The notes beneath the pieces are model-generated. The model ran no database searches. It was not told where the DNA came from and saw only the letters and a list, made by a program, of their open reading frames with translations. DNA of 54,199 nt from an uncultured Clostridia bacterium (lineage in GTDB: Bacteria > Bacillota > Clostridia > Saccharofermentanales > Saccharofermentanaceae), in the NCBI GenBank assembly GCA_937876985.1, contig CALEFT010000022.1, positions 1 to 54,199 on the forward strand, read 5' to 3'. The position numbers and the translations under genes are program-made. How positions within the stretch are numbered: the stretch's first letter is position 1; each line of letters starts with the position of its first letter. This document shows positions 32,914 to 42,751 of the stretch, one piece after another.

Positions 32914-35325
32914 ATGAGACGAAAGATTATTTCTGCCTTGATGCTTTTCGCGATGGTAGGGGCGGCGGTATGCGCTTGTAATAAGGACAATCCGACAGAG
33001 ACCAATCTCGTGTCCGGGGTGCAGGAAGCGGAAGTGGCGGAAGCAGCGAAGACCTATTACGAGATGAGGACCTTTAATGCTGACGACGTAATCGACGGCA
33101 ATCCTGGGCAATGGGCGGGCCCACAGAAAGTGCTTTATGGCGACGACGAGTGCTTTGTCGTTATCGAAAGTTACTGTATTGGGCTACCAGACGAGCTAGA
33201 AGAGGCGCAAGGCGAGGACAATGACGTATACAGAGTTCGCAAATATTCGATTAGGGAAGACGACTTCGGCGCAGTTCTTGGCGAATTCGACCTCGGCGAG
33301 ATTTTATCTATCGTTAGCGACGAAAGCTCCGAGATGACTAGCTCCATGGTAAGCAGCCTCATGATTAGTGAGGACGGAAACCTCGTGGTCTTAACTCAGA
33401 CGCTAGACTATACCGATTACAGCACGACAAACAAGGCCTACTTCGTTGACTTCGAGACGGGTGAGCTTTTGTCTGAGCCAGTAGACATCGCTCTCGACAC
33501 AGGCATATATGGATTCGACTGGTTCGTCTCGCCAATAGAACACGATAACGGCATGACTTTTGTTACTGCTAGAAGTGCTACGGCGCCAGCAATTAAGCTG
33601 TTCATCCTTAATGACGAATTCGAGATAGACCGCGAGATAGAAATCACTGATTTTGGAGATTCTGGAATAATAAGCATCACAAGCATAAGAGCAGTCGGAA
33701 ACAACTCCTTCTTAATCTCCGGACATGACTACGAATATGAAGATGTGGCCTTTATTTACGATGTCGAAGCAGAAACTCTAACCGAGACGAGCCTTGTAGA
33801 TTACTGGAATTACAGCTGTTTTGCGGACGGCGGCGTCTATGGCGTAGATGATTTTGGCATTATCTTTCTCTCTTTCGAAAATAGCGAGTCCGAACAAATA
33901 GTAGACTTCAATAACGGCATCTTGGATAGAAACCTTGTTGGATCCTCGCTCACAATACTTTCAAAAACGAGCAATGGCTTTGTCGGTGTCCAAATGTCAA
34001 TTGAATATGGATACACATATGTGTTATTAGAAGAGACTGAAACCAATCCATTCGAAGGCAAAACCGAACTAAAACTCGCTATAATGTCGGACTACGTTCC
34101 ATCAGGAATCAACACAGCCATTTATCTATATAACTTGAACAGCACCGATTCCTACATAACAATAGACACGCGTTATTTGCTATCAAGGTACTTAGATGAG
34201 AATACAGATATCGACTACAACGAGTCATTATCCTCGTATAGAGAGAGCGCTGCTTTTCAAGAGGGGGTAAGGCAAGGCGAGGCGTATGTGACAAACCAGA
34301 TGGCGATAGACATCATGTCAGGAGATGGGCCGGACATAATAATAAACGGCTACGAATATAGTCAGTTCAACACAAGCAATGTAATGGTTGACCTAAACAC
34401 GCTCATAGATGGCGACCCAGAGTTTCACAGGGAGGACTACTTTGACGCGGTTTTTGCTACGACGACAGATGGTCTATATCAAGTGCCATATTTTGTTGAC
34501 ATATTAGCGATTGAAGACGTAGAGGGTGCTGCCGAGTACCGCAATGATTCATGCGGTGTAACACTTGAGGACTATCGTGCTTATGTATCAGAGTTTTGCA
34601 ACGGAGTAGATCCATTAATTGCAGGAAATCTAGTAAGAGAAGAATACTTCCTATTCCTATTTAACATGAGCAGGAATCTATTCTTCTCAGGAAACGAGAT
34701 AGATATAGACAACGAGAATTTCTACGAGATAGCTGAGTTTTGCGCAGAACTTCCAGAAATCACGATGGACTATGATGAATACCACAATTGGTTATGGCAG
34801 TCGGGAAACCAGCCGACAGCGTGGTTCAGCGATTATGGTGGAGTCGCGCTTTATGATGGGCGAATAATACTAGCTGTTCCTTCGCCTGATGGCTCACCAG
34901 CACAGTTTAGAAGCAGGGGTTCAGTTGGAATCACAAACGCTTGCGAGGATGTCGATGCTGCATGGGAATTTGTGAGGATACTTTTCTCGGATGAGATACA
35001 AGCAAGTCACCTATATTCAGGTACAGTAAACCGAGAAATATTCCGAACAAGCCGCGAGCAGATTGTAGAGATAAACAACGAAGAAGCAGAAAACTATTAT
35101 GACCCGACTGATCCATCGTATGTGCCGCCAAGATATGCAGATACAATGGTAGACGAACTCATGAACGCATACGAAGCGGCAACAACAGTCTATACATACG
35201 ATTCAGATATCGACCTAGTTCTCTACGAAGAGATTCAGGCATATTTTGCAGGCGACAAGACGCTAGATCAGGTTATAGAGATAATTGAAGATCGCTGTCA
35301 GACAATTCTTGATGAACGCGGATAA
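32914..35325 (+). CDS. Large lipoprotein with a solute-binding-protein-like C-terminal domain
   Basis: An 803-aa exported protein. The signal peptide has the lipobox AVCAC with Cys22 as the lipidation site. Residues about 40-380 contain repeated strand-turn patterns that look like a beta-propeller (VLYGDDECFVVIESY, FVDFETGELL). The C-terminal 420 residues resemble an extracellular sugar-type solute-binding protein: IMSGDGPDIIINGYEYSQ, VPYFVDILAI, VPSPDGSPAQFRSRGSVGI and the end motif AYFAGDKTLDQVIEIIEDR. No permease or ATPase genes adjoin it. The same two-part ectodomain forms the sensor of the protease at 50102-53467. ATG 32914 was chosen for the GAGGTGA RBS; GTG 32905 is in frame. Confidence 0.72.
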   Translation: MRRKIISALMLFAMVGAAVCACNKDNPTETNLVSGVQEAEVAEAAKTYYEMRTFNADDVIDGNPGQWAGPQKVLYGDDECFVVIESYCIGLPDELEEAQGEDNDVYRVRKYSIREDDFGAVLGEFDLGEILSIVSDESSEMTSSMVSSLMISEDGNLVVLTQTLDYTDYSTTNKAYFVDFETGELLSEPVDIALDTGIYGFDWFVSPIEHDNGMTFVTARSATAPAIKLFILNDEFEIDREIEITDFGDSGIISITSIRAVGNNSFLISGHDYEYEDVAFIYDVEAETLTETSLVDYWNYSCFADGGVYGVDDFGIIFLSFENSESEQIVDFNNGILDRNLVGSSLTILSKTSNGFVGVQMSIEYGYTYVLLEETETNPFEGKTELKLAIMSDYVPSGINTAIYLYNLNSTDSYITIDTRYLLSRYLDENTDIDYNESLSSYRESAAFQEGVRQGEAYVTNQMAIDIMSGDGPDIIINGYEYSQFNTSNVMVDLNTLIDGDPEFHREDYFDAVFATTTDGLYQVPYFVDILAIEDVEGAAEYRNDSCGVTLEDYRAYVSEFCNGVDPLIAGNLVREEYFLFLFNMSRNLFFSGNEIDIDNENFYEIAEFCAELPEITMDYDEYHNWLWQSGNQPTAWFSDYGGVALYDGRIILAVPSPDGSPAQFRSRGSVGITNACEDVDAAWEFVRILFSDEIQASHLYSGTVNREIFRTSREQIVEINNEEAENYYDPTDPSYVPPRYADTMVDELMNAYEAATTVYTYDSDIDLVLYEEIQAYFAGDKTLDQVIEIIEDRCQTILDERG

Positions 35326-35330
35326 GGGGT

Positions 35331-35382
35331 TATCAGCAGAAAGTTCACCCAGGAAGTCCCGTTTTGATGAACTTCTTGCTGA
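35331..35382. repeat. Third copy of the 52-bp interspersed hairpin repeat
   Basis: Nearly identical to 62-113 over 52 bp plus shared flanks (GGGGT before, ACTTGA after). It lies 6 bp after the lipoprotein stop and between convergent genes, so the hairpin may also slow transcription from both sides. There is no T-run. Confidence 0.8.
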
Positions 35383-35461
35383 ACTTGAGGTTAACATGTA
35401 AATCAGCTAACTTAAGTCCCATGAAAAACCGTGAAGAAATAAATAGTTAATCACTATCACC

Positions 35462-36388
35462 TTACATCCTATTAATGAGGTCACATGCAGCTAGTGCAGC
35501 GATAGCGCCATCAGAAGCAGCAGTTGTGAGTTGGCGAATCTGCTTTGTTCTGCCGTCTCCTGCTGTAAAAATGCCAGGAACATTCGTCTTACAGTCCTCA
35601 CCTGCAACCACATAGCCTGCTTCGTCGAGTGTAACCAAAGATGCAAATGGCTTGTTGTTTGGTACCTGTCCAATTGCAACAAAAAGTCCATCAACTACAA
35701 TGTCGCGTGTCTCGTTTGTTTTCTTGTCGAGAACAGTAATCGCTTCAAGCTGTTTCTCGCCGACAAGGCCCTCGATTGTATGGGACAATACTAGTTCGAT
35801 GTTGTCGATTTTCTTGATTATGTCGACGAGAGTCTTTTCGCCGCGGAATTCGTCACGGCGATGGATTAAGTAGACCTTTGAGGAAGTATTCGACAAATAA
35901 ATTGCGTCCTCGAGAGCTGTGTTTCCGCCGCCATAGACTGCAACGATCTTGTCCTTGTAGAACGCTCCGTCGCAGGTAGCGCAATAGGAGATGCCGCGGC
36001 CAGTCATTCTCTCTTCGCCGACAAGTCCCATGTGTCGATTCTGTGCACCGCATGCGAGAATCACTGCCTTCGCCTCGCATATGCTGCCGAACTCGCCCTT
36101 AACGACAAAGCCAGTGTCAACATCGCCCTCGATAGACAAAATATTGTCGTAGACGAAGGTCGCATTAAGGCTAGTTGCCTGCTCGTATAGGTCAGTCGCG
36201 AACTTGTAACCGGAAACCTTCTTGATTCCAGGGTAGTTCTCTATCTCGGGAGTCGTAATAATTTGTCCGCCGTAATTCTCGGCCTCGAAAATCACCGCGC
36301 TCTTCGACGCTCTTCTCGCATATATTGCAGCTGTAAGTCCAGCTGTTCCTGCTCCAATTATCGCGATGTCGACATTGTAATTTGCCAT
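35462..36388 (-). CDS. trxB: Thioredoxin reductase
   Basis: A 308-aa FAD/NADPH enzyme. The N-terminal FAD-binding motif is IIGAGTAGLTAAIYA (about residues 10-24), the redox-active pair is CATC (Cys136 and Cys139) in SYCATCDGAFY, the NADPH motif is VYGGGNTALEDA, and the C-terminal FAD contact is GIFTAGDGRTK. The length and motif order are those of low-molecular-weight bacterial TrxB. It reduces thioredoxin in the cytoplasm. GGAGGC precedes the ATG. No thioredoxin gene lies next to it in the window. Confidence 0.95.
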   Translation of the reverse strand: MANYNVDIAIIGAGTAGLTAAIYARRASKSAVIFEAENYGGQIITTPEIENYPGIKKVSGYKFATDLYEQATSLNATFVYDNILSIEGDVDTGFVVKGEFGSICEAKAVILACGAQNRHMGLVGEERMTGRGISYCATCDGAFYKDKIVAVYGGGNTALEDAIYLSNTSSKVYLIHRRDEFRGEKTLVDIIKKIDNIELVLSHTIEGLVGEKQLEAITVLDKKTNETRDIVVDGLFVAIGQVPNNKPFASLVTLDEAGYVVAGEDCKTNVPGIFTAGDGRTKQIRQLTTAASDGAIAALAACDLINRM

Positions 36389-36433
36389 GTGTGCCTCCTG
36401 CTTTGTTCTATGTATTCTATTTGCTACTTATGT

Positions 36434-38413
36434 TTATGTGTTTACAATCTTGCCAGTATATAGCTGGTAGTATTTGCCCTTCTTCTCGATAAGCTCGTCG
36501 TGGCTTCCGCGTTCGATGATTCGTCCTTGTTCTAGAACCATTATACAATCGGAATTACGAACTGTACTTAGTCTATGTGCAATGACAAATGTTGTTCTGC
36601 CCTTCATGAGCTTGTCCATGCCCTTTTGTACCAGAGACTCTGTGTGCGTGTCGATGGAACTTGTTGCTTCGTCGAGGATGAGGGCTGGTGGATCGGCGAT
36701 TGCGGCTCTTGCGATTGCAAGAAGTTGACGCTGTCCTTGTGACAAATTGGAACCGTCGTCCTCTAACATTGTGTCATAACCTTGTGGCAAATGTCTAATG
36801 AAACTATGTGCATTTGCAAGCTTTGCCGCCTTAATTACTTCTTCGTCTGTCGCGTCTAGCTTTCCGTAGCGGATGTTCTCTTTTACTGTGCCAGTAAATA
36901 GATGTGTCTCCTGTAATACGATTCCGAGAGAACGTCTTAGATCGTCCTTCTTTATCTTGTTTACATTGATTCCGTCGTAGCGGATTTTGCCATCGGCTAC
37001 GTCGTAGAAGCGATTTATCAAGTTAATGATTGTCGTCTTACCTGCACCAGTTGAACCGACGAAAGCGATTTTCTGTCCAGGTGTTGCGAACAAGTCGATG
37101 TCGTGTAGGACCATTTTGTCTTCTGTATAGCCGAAGGTAACGTCGTCGAAGACGATATCACCCTTAAGCTCTACGAAGGTAGTGGTGTCAGAAGCCTTGT
37201 GGTAATGCTTCCATGCCCATAAGCCCGTTCTCTCGTCGCACTCAACTAGCTTTCCGTCAACATATTTCGCGTTAACAAGAGTAACGTAGCCGTCGTCGAC
37301 TTCTGGCTTTTCGTCGAGGAGGGAGAAGATTCTTTGTGCGCCTGCGACAGCCATGAGAACAGAGTTCACTTGCATAGAAATCTGATTGATTGGGTGAGAA
37401 ATCTGCTTCGTGAACGTTAGGAAGGAGCCGAGGCTTCCTGGTGTGAATGTGCTTGCGGATACTGCCGTAAGGAAGGCCTGAAGTGCCGCGGAATCTGTTG
37501 CCGACTTCGATAGAACGATGAGCAAAGAGCCTACTAGCGCGGTAATTACGAAGCCGACGTTGCTGATTTGTGCATTGATTGGCATTAGGATGTTCGCAAA
37601 CTTATGTGCTTCGTTGGCGCTATTAGATAGCTTGTTGTTAAGGACTTCGAACTCTTCTACTGTCTTTTTCTCGTGACAGAAGGACTTTACTACGCGCTGT
37701 CCGTTCATCATTTCTTCGATATATCCGTTCACTTTACCAACATCTGTCTGCTGCTCGACGAAGAATTTTCCAGATTTTCCTGTAAGAAACTTCGATGCCA
37801 TGAGCATTGCAAATACGCCAAGTAGTGCAACGAGGGTCAAGAACCAGTTAAGGATAAACATGTTCACGATAACAGAGAGGACAGTAAACACGCTTTGTAC
37901 GAGAGATGGCAAGCTTTGGGATACCATCTGTCTTAGTGTATCCGTGTCGTTTGTGTACATGGACATTATGTCGCCGTGCGAATGTGTGTCGAAATAGCTG
38001 ATTGGCAATTTCTGCATCTTCTCGAACATCTCGTTACGCATATCGCGGAGCACGCCCTGCGTAATGTAGATGAGGATTCTTTGCTGTATGAAACTTGCAA
38101 CTATCGCGACAATATAGTAAATCGACACTCTTCCAATATCCTTAAGAAGTGGTGTGAAGTCTGTCGAACCTGATAGGAGCATCGGGTCGATGTGGACATC
38201 GATTAGGTTCTTCATGAATAGTGTTCCTTGGATTGAACAAAGAACAGAAACTATGATACATATGAATACCAAAATATATTGAATACAATATCTCGATAGG
38301 ATGAAGCCAAATATTCTCTTGATTATCTTGCCCGGATTCTCTATCTTCACAGCTGGTCCGCGCATTCTTCTACCAGGTCCACCCTTAAATTCTCTAACGT
38401 TTTCCTTAGCCAT
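36434..38413 (-). CDS. ABC exporter half-transporter (second subunit)
   Basis: A 659-aa fusion of six membrane helices (about residues 40-370) and an ATPase domain (about 410-659). Walker A is GSTGAGKTT, the signature LSQGQRQ, Walker B ALILDEATSSID with the catalytic Glu, and the switch His in FVIAHRLST. An insertion of about 40 residues before the ATPase domain (YVDGKLVECDERTGLW) is seen in some Clostridial partners. Its start overlaps the stop of the neighbour at 38413 by one base (TAATG-like coupling), so the two form a heterodimeric multidrug or lipid exporter. The substrate is unknown. Confidence 0.93.
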   Translation of the reverse strand: MAKENVREFKGGPGRRMRGPAVKIENPGKIIKRIFGFILSRYCIQYILVFICIIVSVLCSIQGTLFMKNLIDVHIDPMLLSGSTDFTPLLKDIGRVSIYYIVAIVASFIQQRILIYITQGVLRDMRNEMFEKMQKLPISYFDTHSHGDIMSMYTNDTDTLRQMVSQSLPSLVQSVFTVLSVIVNMFILNWFLTLVALLGVFAMLMASKFLTGKSGKFFVEQQTDVGKVNGYIEEMMNGQRVVKSFCHEKKTVEEFEVLNNKLSNSANEAHKFANILMPINAQISNVGFVITALVGSLLIVLSKSATDSAALQAFLTAVSASTFTPGSLGSFLTFTKQISHPINQISMQVNSVLMAVAGAQRIFSLLDEKPEVDDGYVTLVNAKYVDGKLVECDERTGLWAWKHYHKASDTTTFVELKGDIVFDDVTFGYTEDKMVLHDIDLFATPGQKIAFVGSTGAGKTTIINLINRFYDVADGKIRYDGINVNKIKKDDLRRSLGIVLQETHLFTGTVKENIRYGKLDATDEEVIKAAKLANAHSFIRHLPQGYDTMLEDDGSNLSQGQRQLLAIARAAIADPPALILDEATSSIDTHTESLVQKGMDKLMKGRTTFVIAHRLSTVRNSDCIMVLEQGRIIERGSHDELIEKKGKYYQLYTGKIVNT

Positions 38414-40161
38414 TAGTGTGCACCTCCTTCATCGAAGTCTCCGCTGCCCTTCGTCTGCGATTCGTAAATTGAAGCATACTCCTCACATTTATCGAGGAGC
38501 TCTTCATGTGTGCCAATGGCAGAAATCTTTCCGTCGTTAAGGACGATAATCTGGTCAGCATCAATTATCGAAGACACTCTCTGCGAGATGATTATCTTCG
38601 TCATGTCTCCAAGATCTTCACGGAAGGTCTTACGAATAGCAGCATCAGTCGCTGTATCAACTGCACTTGTCGAGTCGTCGAGAATCAAAATCTTTGGCTT
38701 CTTAAGAAGCGCTCTCGCGATACAAAGTCTTTGCTTTTGTCCACCAGAAACATTCGTACCGCCCTGCTCAATCCAAGTGTTGTAACCATCAGTAAACGAA
38801 GTAATAAAGTCATGCGCCATGGCTCTCTTACAAGCAAGCTGGCATTCCTCGTCCGTCGCATTCTCGTCGCCCCAACGCAAATTGTCGTAGATCGTACCAG
38901 AGAAAAGCTCATTCTTCTGGAGCACCATCGACACATTATTACGAAGCGTCTCGATGTCGTACTCGCGCACGTCGTGGCCGGCAACCTTAATCGAGCCAGA
39001 AGTTACGTCGTAGAAACGGCTAATAAGGGACACGAGCGTACTCTTTCCGCTACCTGTGCCGCCAATAATTCCAACAGTTTGTCCGGACTTAATCTCAAGC
39101 GAGATATCCTCAAGCACGTTCTCCTTCGCGTCGTCCTTGTATTTGAAGTCGACCTTTTCGAAAAGGACGCTGCCAGAATCTACACTCATTAGAGGATTCT
39201 CTGGATTTACGATGTCGCTTTCTTCGAGGATTACTTCCGTGATACGCTTCGCGGAGGCCTGGCTCATTGTGATCATGACGAAGACCATGCTGAGCATCAT
39301 GAGGCTCATTAGAATATTCATGCAGTAGTTAAGTAATCGCACTACGTCGCCAGTTAGTAGCTCGCCGCCGATTACATAATGTGCGCCAAGCCAGGAGATG
39401 ATTAGGATGCAAGCGTTTACGGCCAAGTTCATTACTGGACCAGTATATGATAGCAGCTTCTCTGCCTTGACGAACATCTGATAGATATTGTTCGATGCCT
39501 TGTGGAATTTCTCTGTCTCATGATCGCCACGAACGAACGCCTTTACTACTCGAATCGAAGAGATGTTCTCTTGCACTGACTCGTTGAGAGCATCATATTT
39601 CTCGAAGACCTGACGGAAATACTTAAGTCCGAGAGGCATAATGATGGCGATGAATGCCACCAAGAAAATAATCGCACCAAGATAAACAAGCGCAATCTTC
39701 GGAGAAATGATAATCGTAAATACCATCGCAGTGATAAGACTCATTGGAGCTCGAACGAACATGCGAATTATCATCTGGAATGCATTTTGTACATTAGTTA
39801 CGTCGGTAGTAAGTCTTGTTACAAGACCAGCCGTAGAATATTTGTCGATAGATTTGAAGGAGAAGTTCTGGATATTGTTGAACATCGCGGCACGTAAGTT
39901 TGTCGCAAATCCAGTCGATGCACGAGCAGCTGTGACACCGCCAATAGCACCCGTCACTAGACCACCGACAGCGCAAAGTAACATCAACAATGAAATTTTG
40001 ATAATTAACTCGAAGTTTTCATCATATACTCCACGGTTAATTAATTCACCAATCAAATAAGTTGTCGACATCTCGAAGACTACTTCGAGAATCATCATAA
40101 TCGGAGTAATTATTGTAAAAAACCAATACCCCTTGACTTGTTCCTTCAAAGTTTTTAACAT
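38413..40161 (-). CDS. ABC exporter half-transporter (first subunit, degenerate site)
   Basis: A 582-aa type IV ABC half-transporter with six helices and one ATPase domain. Walker A is GGTGSGKST, the signature VSGGQKQ, and Walker B ILILDDSTSAVD, where Asp replaces the catalytic Glu. The switch His is replaced in IIISQRVSS (Gln). Such a subunit typically pairs with a competent partner, as in TM287/288 and LmrCD. The partner is encoded just downstream. It contains one CTTTTCGAAAAG copy (39154-39165) reading LFEK. It lies 31 bp after the RelA/SpoT gene end on the same strand. Confidence 0.93.
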   Translation of the reverse strand: MLKTLKEQVKGYWFFTIITPIMMILEVVFEMSTTYLIGELINRGVYDENFELIIKISLLMLLCAVGGLVTGAIGGVTAARASTGFATNLRAAMFNNIQNFSFKSIDKYSTAGLVTRLTTDVTNVQNAFQMIIRMFVRAPMSLITAMVFTIIISPKIALVYLGAIIFLVAFIAIIMPLGLKYFRQVFEKYDALNESVQENISSIRVVKAFVRGDHETEKFHKASNNIYQMFVKAEKLLSYTGPVMNLAVNACILIISWLGAHYVIGGELLTGDVVRLLNYCMNILMSLMMLSMVFVMITMSQASAKRITEVILEESDIVNPENPLMSVDSGSVLFEKVDFKYKDDAKENVLEDISLEIKSGQTVGIIGGTGSGKSTLVSLISRFYDVTSGSIKVAGHDVREYDIETLRNNVSMVLQKNELFSGTIYDNLRWGDENATDEECQLACKRAMAHDFITSFTDGYNTWIEQGGTNVSGGQKQRLCIARALLKKPKILILDDSTSAVDTATDAAIRKTFREDLGDMTKIIISQRVSSIIDADQIIVLNDGKISAIGTHEELLDKCEEYASIYESQTKGSGDFDEGGAH

Positions 40162-40192
40162 TCAAACCCTTCTTTCGTATTAGATTACTTGA

Positions 40193-42724
40193 TTATCCTC
40201 TAGTAACCTCAATAACATCCTTGATACCCTTAAGTCTGCCAATCAATCGGTCATACTGATTTTGTCCCCTAACTTCTACAACGAGATTAATTGTACAAGT
40301 AAAATCAGAATGAGACTGGCTAGATATATGGCTAATAAATACATGCTCATCGGAAATCGCAGACGTAATGTCACCAAGCAAGTACCTTCTGTCACTTGCA
40401 TGTAGTCTAATTGCGACATCGTATGCCTCCGAGCCGTTATGGCTATCCCAATGCACCTTTATTAGTCGAGCCTCACGTTCCTTGTCCTTCTTGGAGCGAT
40501 TAGCATATTTGTGTAGGTTAATAATATTCGAGCAGTCTGTTCTATGAACGCCTACTCCACCGCTTTGTGTAACATATCCAATTATCTCGTCGCCAGGCAT
40601 TGGATGACAGCAATTCGAGATATGCACCGAACAATTCTCTAGTCCTTCTACAACTAGCCCGTGACTAGTCTTTGTGCGCTTTTCCGAGACTCTTTTCGCG
40701 AGAGGCTGGAAGTGATACTGTCCTTGATTTGTTGGCGCAATCTTGCTTTTTGGCAAGCCCTGAAGCGAGTTCTTTCCAATGTCCTCGACAAGCTCGTGCG
40801 GCGTGTAAATAACCATTCCGGCAGAGTTTATCGTGTAGCCCATTTGAGCGCGTTCTTCCTCAGACAAAGTCTTAATATACTCGTCGCGCAGCCTTCCGAA
40901 AACCTTACCAGCAGTAAGCGCACCATAACCGATTGCCGCGAACACATCGTCAAAGTTCGAGAAGCTATGCTTCTTCAAGATACCGCTAATGGACTTTGGC
41001 AAATAAAGCTGCTCAGTAGTAAATCCATTGCGCTGAATCTCTCGCTCGAGAAGATCTCTACCGGCAACGATATTATCACCACGCTCTGCCTTCTTGAACC
41101 AGGCGTTGATTTTTGCTCGTGCGCCAGGAGTCTTACAAATCTTCGTCCACTCACGGCGAGGACCGGTAACCTTCTCGGAAGTAAGAATCTCAACGATATC
41201 ACCATTCTTAAGCTCGTGCGCAAGCGTGACAATTCTGCCATTAACCTTGGCACCATGCATCTTATTACCAATACCGCTATGGATACTATATGCGAAGTCA
41301 ATTGGACACGCACCTACTGGCAGTGCGATAATTTTCGACTTTGGCGTAAAGACGAAGATTTCTCCAACCACAAGAGTATCCTTAAGTGATTCCATAAATG
41401 CTACAGAATCAGCAGAATCCTTCTGGGAATCGAGTATTTGTCTAATCCAAGTAATCTTGTCGTCGATAGAGTCTCCCTTGGTAGCAACCGACTTTCCCTT
41501 CGCCTTGTAATTCCAGTGTGCAGCAATACCATATTCTGCAATCTTGTGCATAGCGAAGGTACGAATCTGCACCTCGAAAGGAATACCATTCTTACCCATT
41601 ACTGTCGTATGGATAGACTGATACATATTTTGCTTCGGAGTAGCAATATAGTCCTTAACTCTACCAGGCATTGGCTGATACATCTCATGTACAATTCCAA
41701 GAACCGTATAACAATCAGTAACATCTTCTACAATAACTCGACATGCGAACAAATCGTATATCTGGTCTAGGTCCTTGTCCTGATTCTTCATCTTGTTATA
41801 GATGCTATAGAAATGCTTCGGTCTACCCTCGATATCCGCATGCTTAATTCCATGACTAGCAATTCTCTCACTAAGCTCGGACACCACATCCTCCATGAAT
41901 TTCTCACGCTGTGAACGCTTAGTAGAAATCATTCCAACAAGCTCATAATATGCATCATGCTCAAGATATCTTAGACACAAATCCTCTAGCTCCCACTTAA
42001 TCTTATAGATACCAAATCTATGCGCTAGTGGTGCATAAATATCAAGCGTCTCTTGTGCCTTCTCTATCTGCTTCTCAGGTGACTGATGCTTCATTGTTCT
42101 CATATTATGAAGTCTATCTGCAAGCTTAATAAACAAGACTCTAGGATCAGCAGAGATAGCAATAAGCATCTTACGGAAATTCTCTGCCTGGAATTCCTCC
42201 TTCGAAGTGTAATTATATTTGTTAAGCTTCGTAACTCCATCAACAAGATTTGCTACATCCTCGCCAAAAAGCTCCGTCAAAAGCTCCACGTCTGCATTTG
42301 TATCTTCTACAGTGTCATGCAGCAAAGCCGCTATCAAAGTCTCTGCATCTGCCTCAATCTCGGCAAGAATAAGCGCTGTCGCAATTGGGTGGATAATGTA
42401 CATCTCACCAGTCTTACGCCTCTGATTAATATGAGCCTTATACGCGAATAAGAACGCATTCTTAAGAGATTCTACGTCCTTCTCATATTCTTCTTCATCG
42501 TTACCAGCAAATTTCCTTCCGTAGTTCTCGAACACATGCAAAAGCTCGTCGAACTTCTCCTGAATATTCTTAGGAATCTCCGGAACATCCTCTCGGTCAC
42601 GCAAATACTCAACCGTAACCTCGACCTCCTGCCATTCCTTCGGAACAAGAGCCTTCGCATCGAGAGCCTTCGTCTCAGGAGCCTGTGAATTGTTAGCAAA
42701 ATTATTATTCTTATTCGTCTCCAT
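40193..42724 (-). CDS. relA: Bifunctional (p)ppGpp synthetase/hydrolase RelA/SpoT
   Basis: An 843-aa Rel enzyme that makes and degrades (p)ppGpp in the stringent response. The N-terminal HD hydrolase domain has HPIATALILAE and LLHDTVEDT, and the synthetase domain has the YQSIHTTVMG motif. The TGS domain (EIFVFTPKSKIIALPVGACPIDFAYSIH), a helical/zinc-finger region with CCHPMPGDEIIGYVT and a C-terminal ACT domain (VAIRLHASDRR...IEVTRG) follow. An Asn/Lys-rich extension of about 50 residues precedes the HD domain and is longer than usual. The start ATG 42724 is chosen for GAGGTGAT upstream; GTG 42733 and ATG 42730 are in frame. Confidence 0.96.
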   Translation of the reverse strand: METNKNNNFANNSQAPETKALDAKALVPKEWQEVEVTVEYLRDREDVPEIPKNIQEKFDELLHVFENYGRKFAGNDEEEYEKDVESLKNAFLFAYKAHINQRRKTGEMYIIHPIATALILAEIEADAETLIAALLHDTVEDTNADVELLTELFGEDVANLVDGVTKLNKYNYTSKEEFQAENFRKMLIAISADPRVLFIKLADRLHNMRTMKHQSPEKQIEKAQETLDIYAPLAHRFGIYKIKWELEDLCLRYLEHDAYYELVGMISTKRSQREKFMEDVVSELSERIASHGIKHADIEGRPKHFYSIYNKMKNQDKDLDQIYDLFACRVIVEDVTDCYTVLGIVHEMYQPMPGRVKDYIATPKQNMYQSIHTTVMGKNGIPFEVQIRTFAMHKIAEYGIAAHWNYKAKGKSVATKGDSIDDKITWIRQILDSQKDSADSVAFMESLKDTLVVGEIFVFTPKSKIIALPVGACPIDFAYSIHSGIGNKMHGAKVNGRIVTLAHELKNGDIVEILTSEKVTGPRREWTKICKTPGARAKINAWFKKAERGDNIVAGRDLLEREIQRNGFTTEQLYLPKSISGILKKHSFSNFDDVFAAIGYGALTAGKVFGRLRDEYIKTLSEEERAQMGYTINSAGMVIYTPHELVEDIGKNSLQGLPKSKIAPTNQGQYHFQPLAKRVSEKRTKTSHGLVVEGLENCSVHISNCCHPMPGDEIIGYVTQSGGVGVHRTDCSNIINLHKYANRSKKDKEREARLIKVHWDSHNGSEAYDVAIRLHASDRRYLLGDITSAISDEHVFISHISSQSHSDFTCTINLVVEVRGQNQYDRLIGRLKGIKDVIEVTRG

Positions 42725-42751
42725 AATCATCACCTCGGCAACATATCCACT

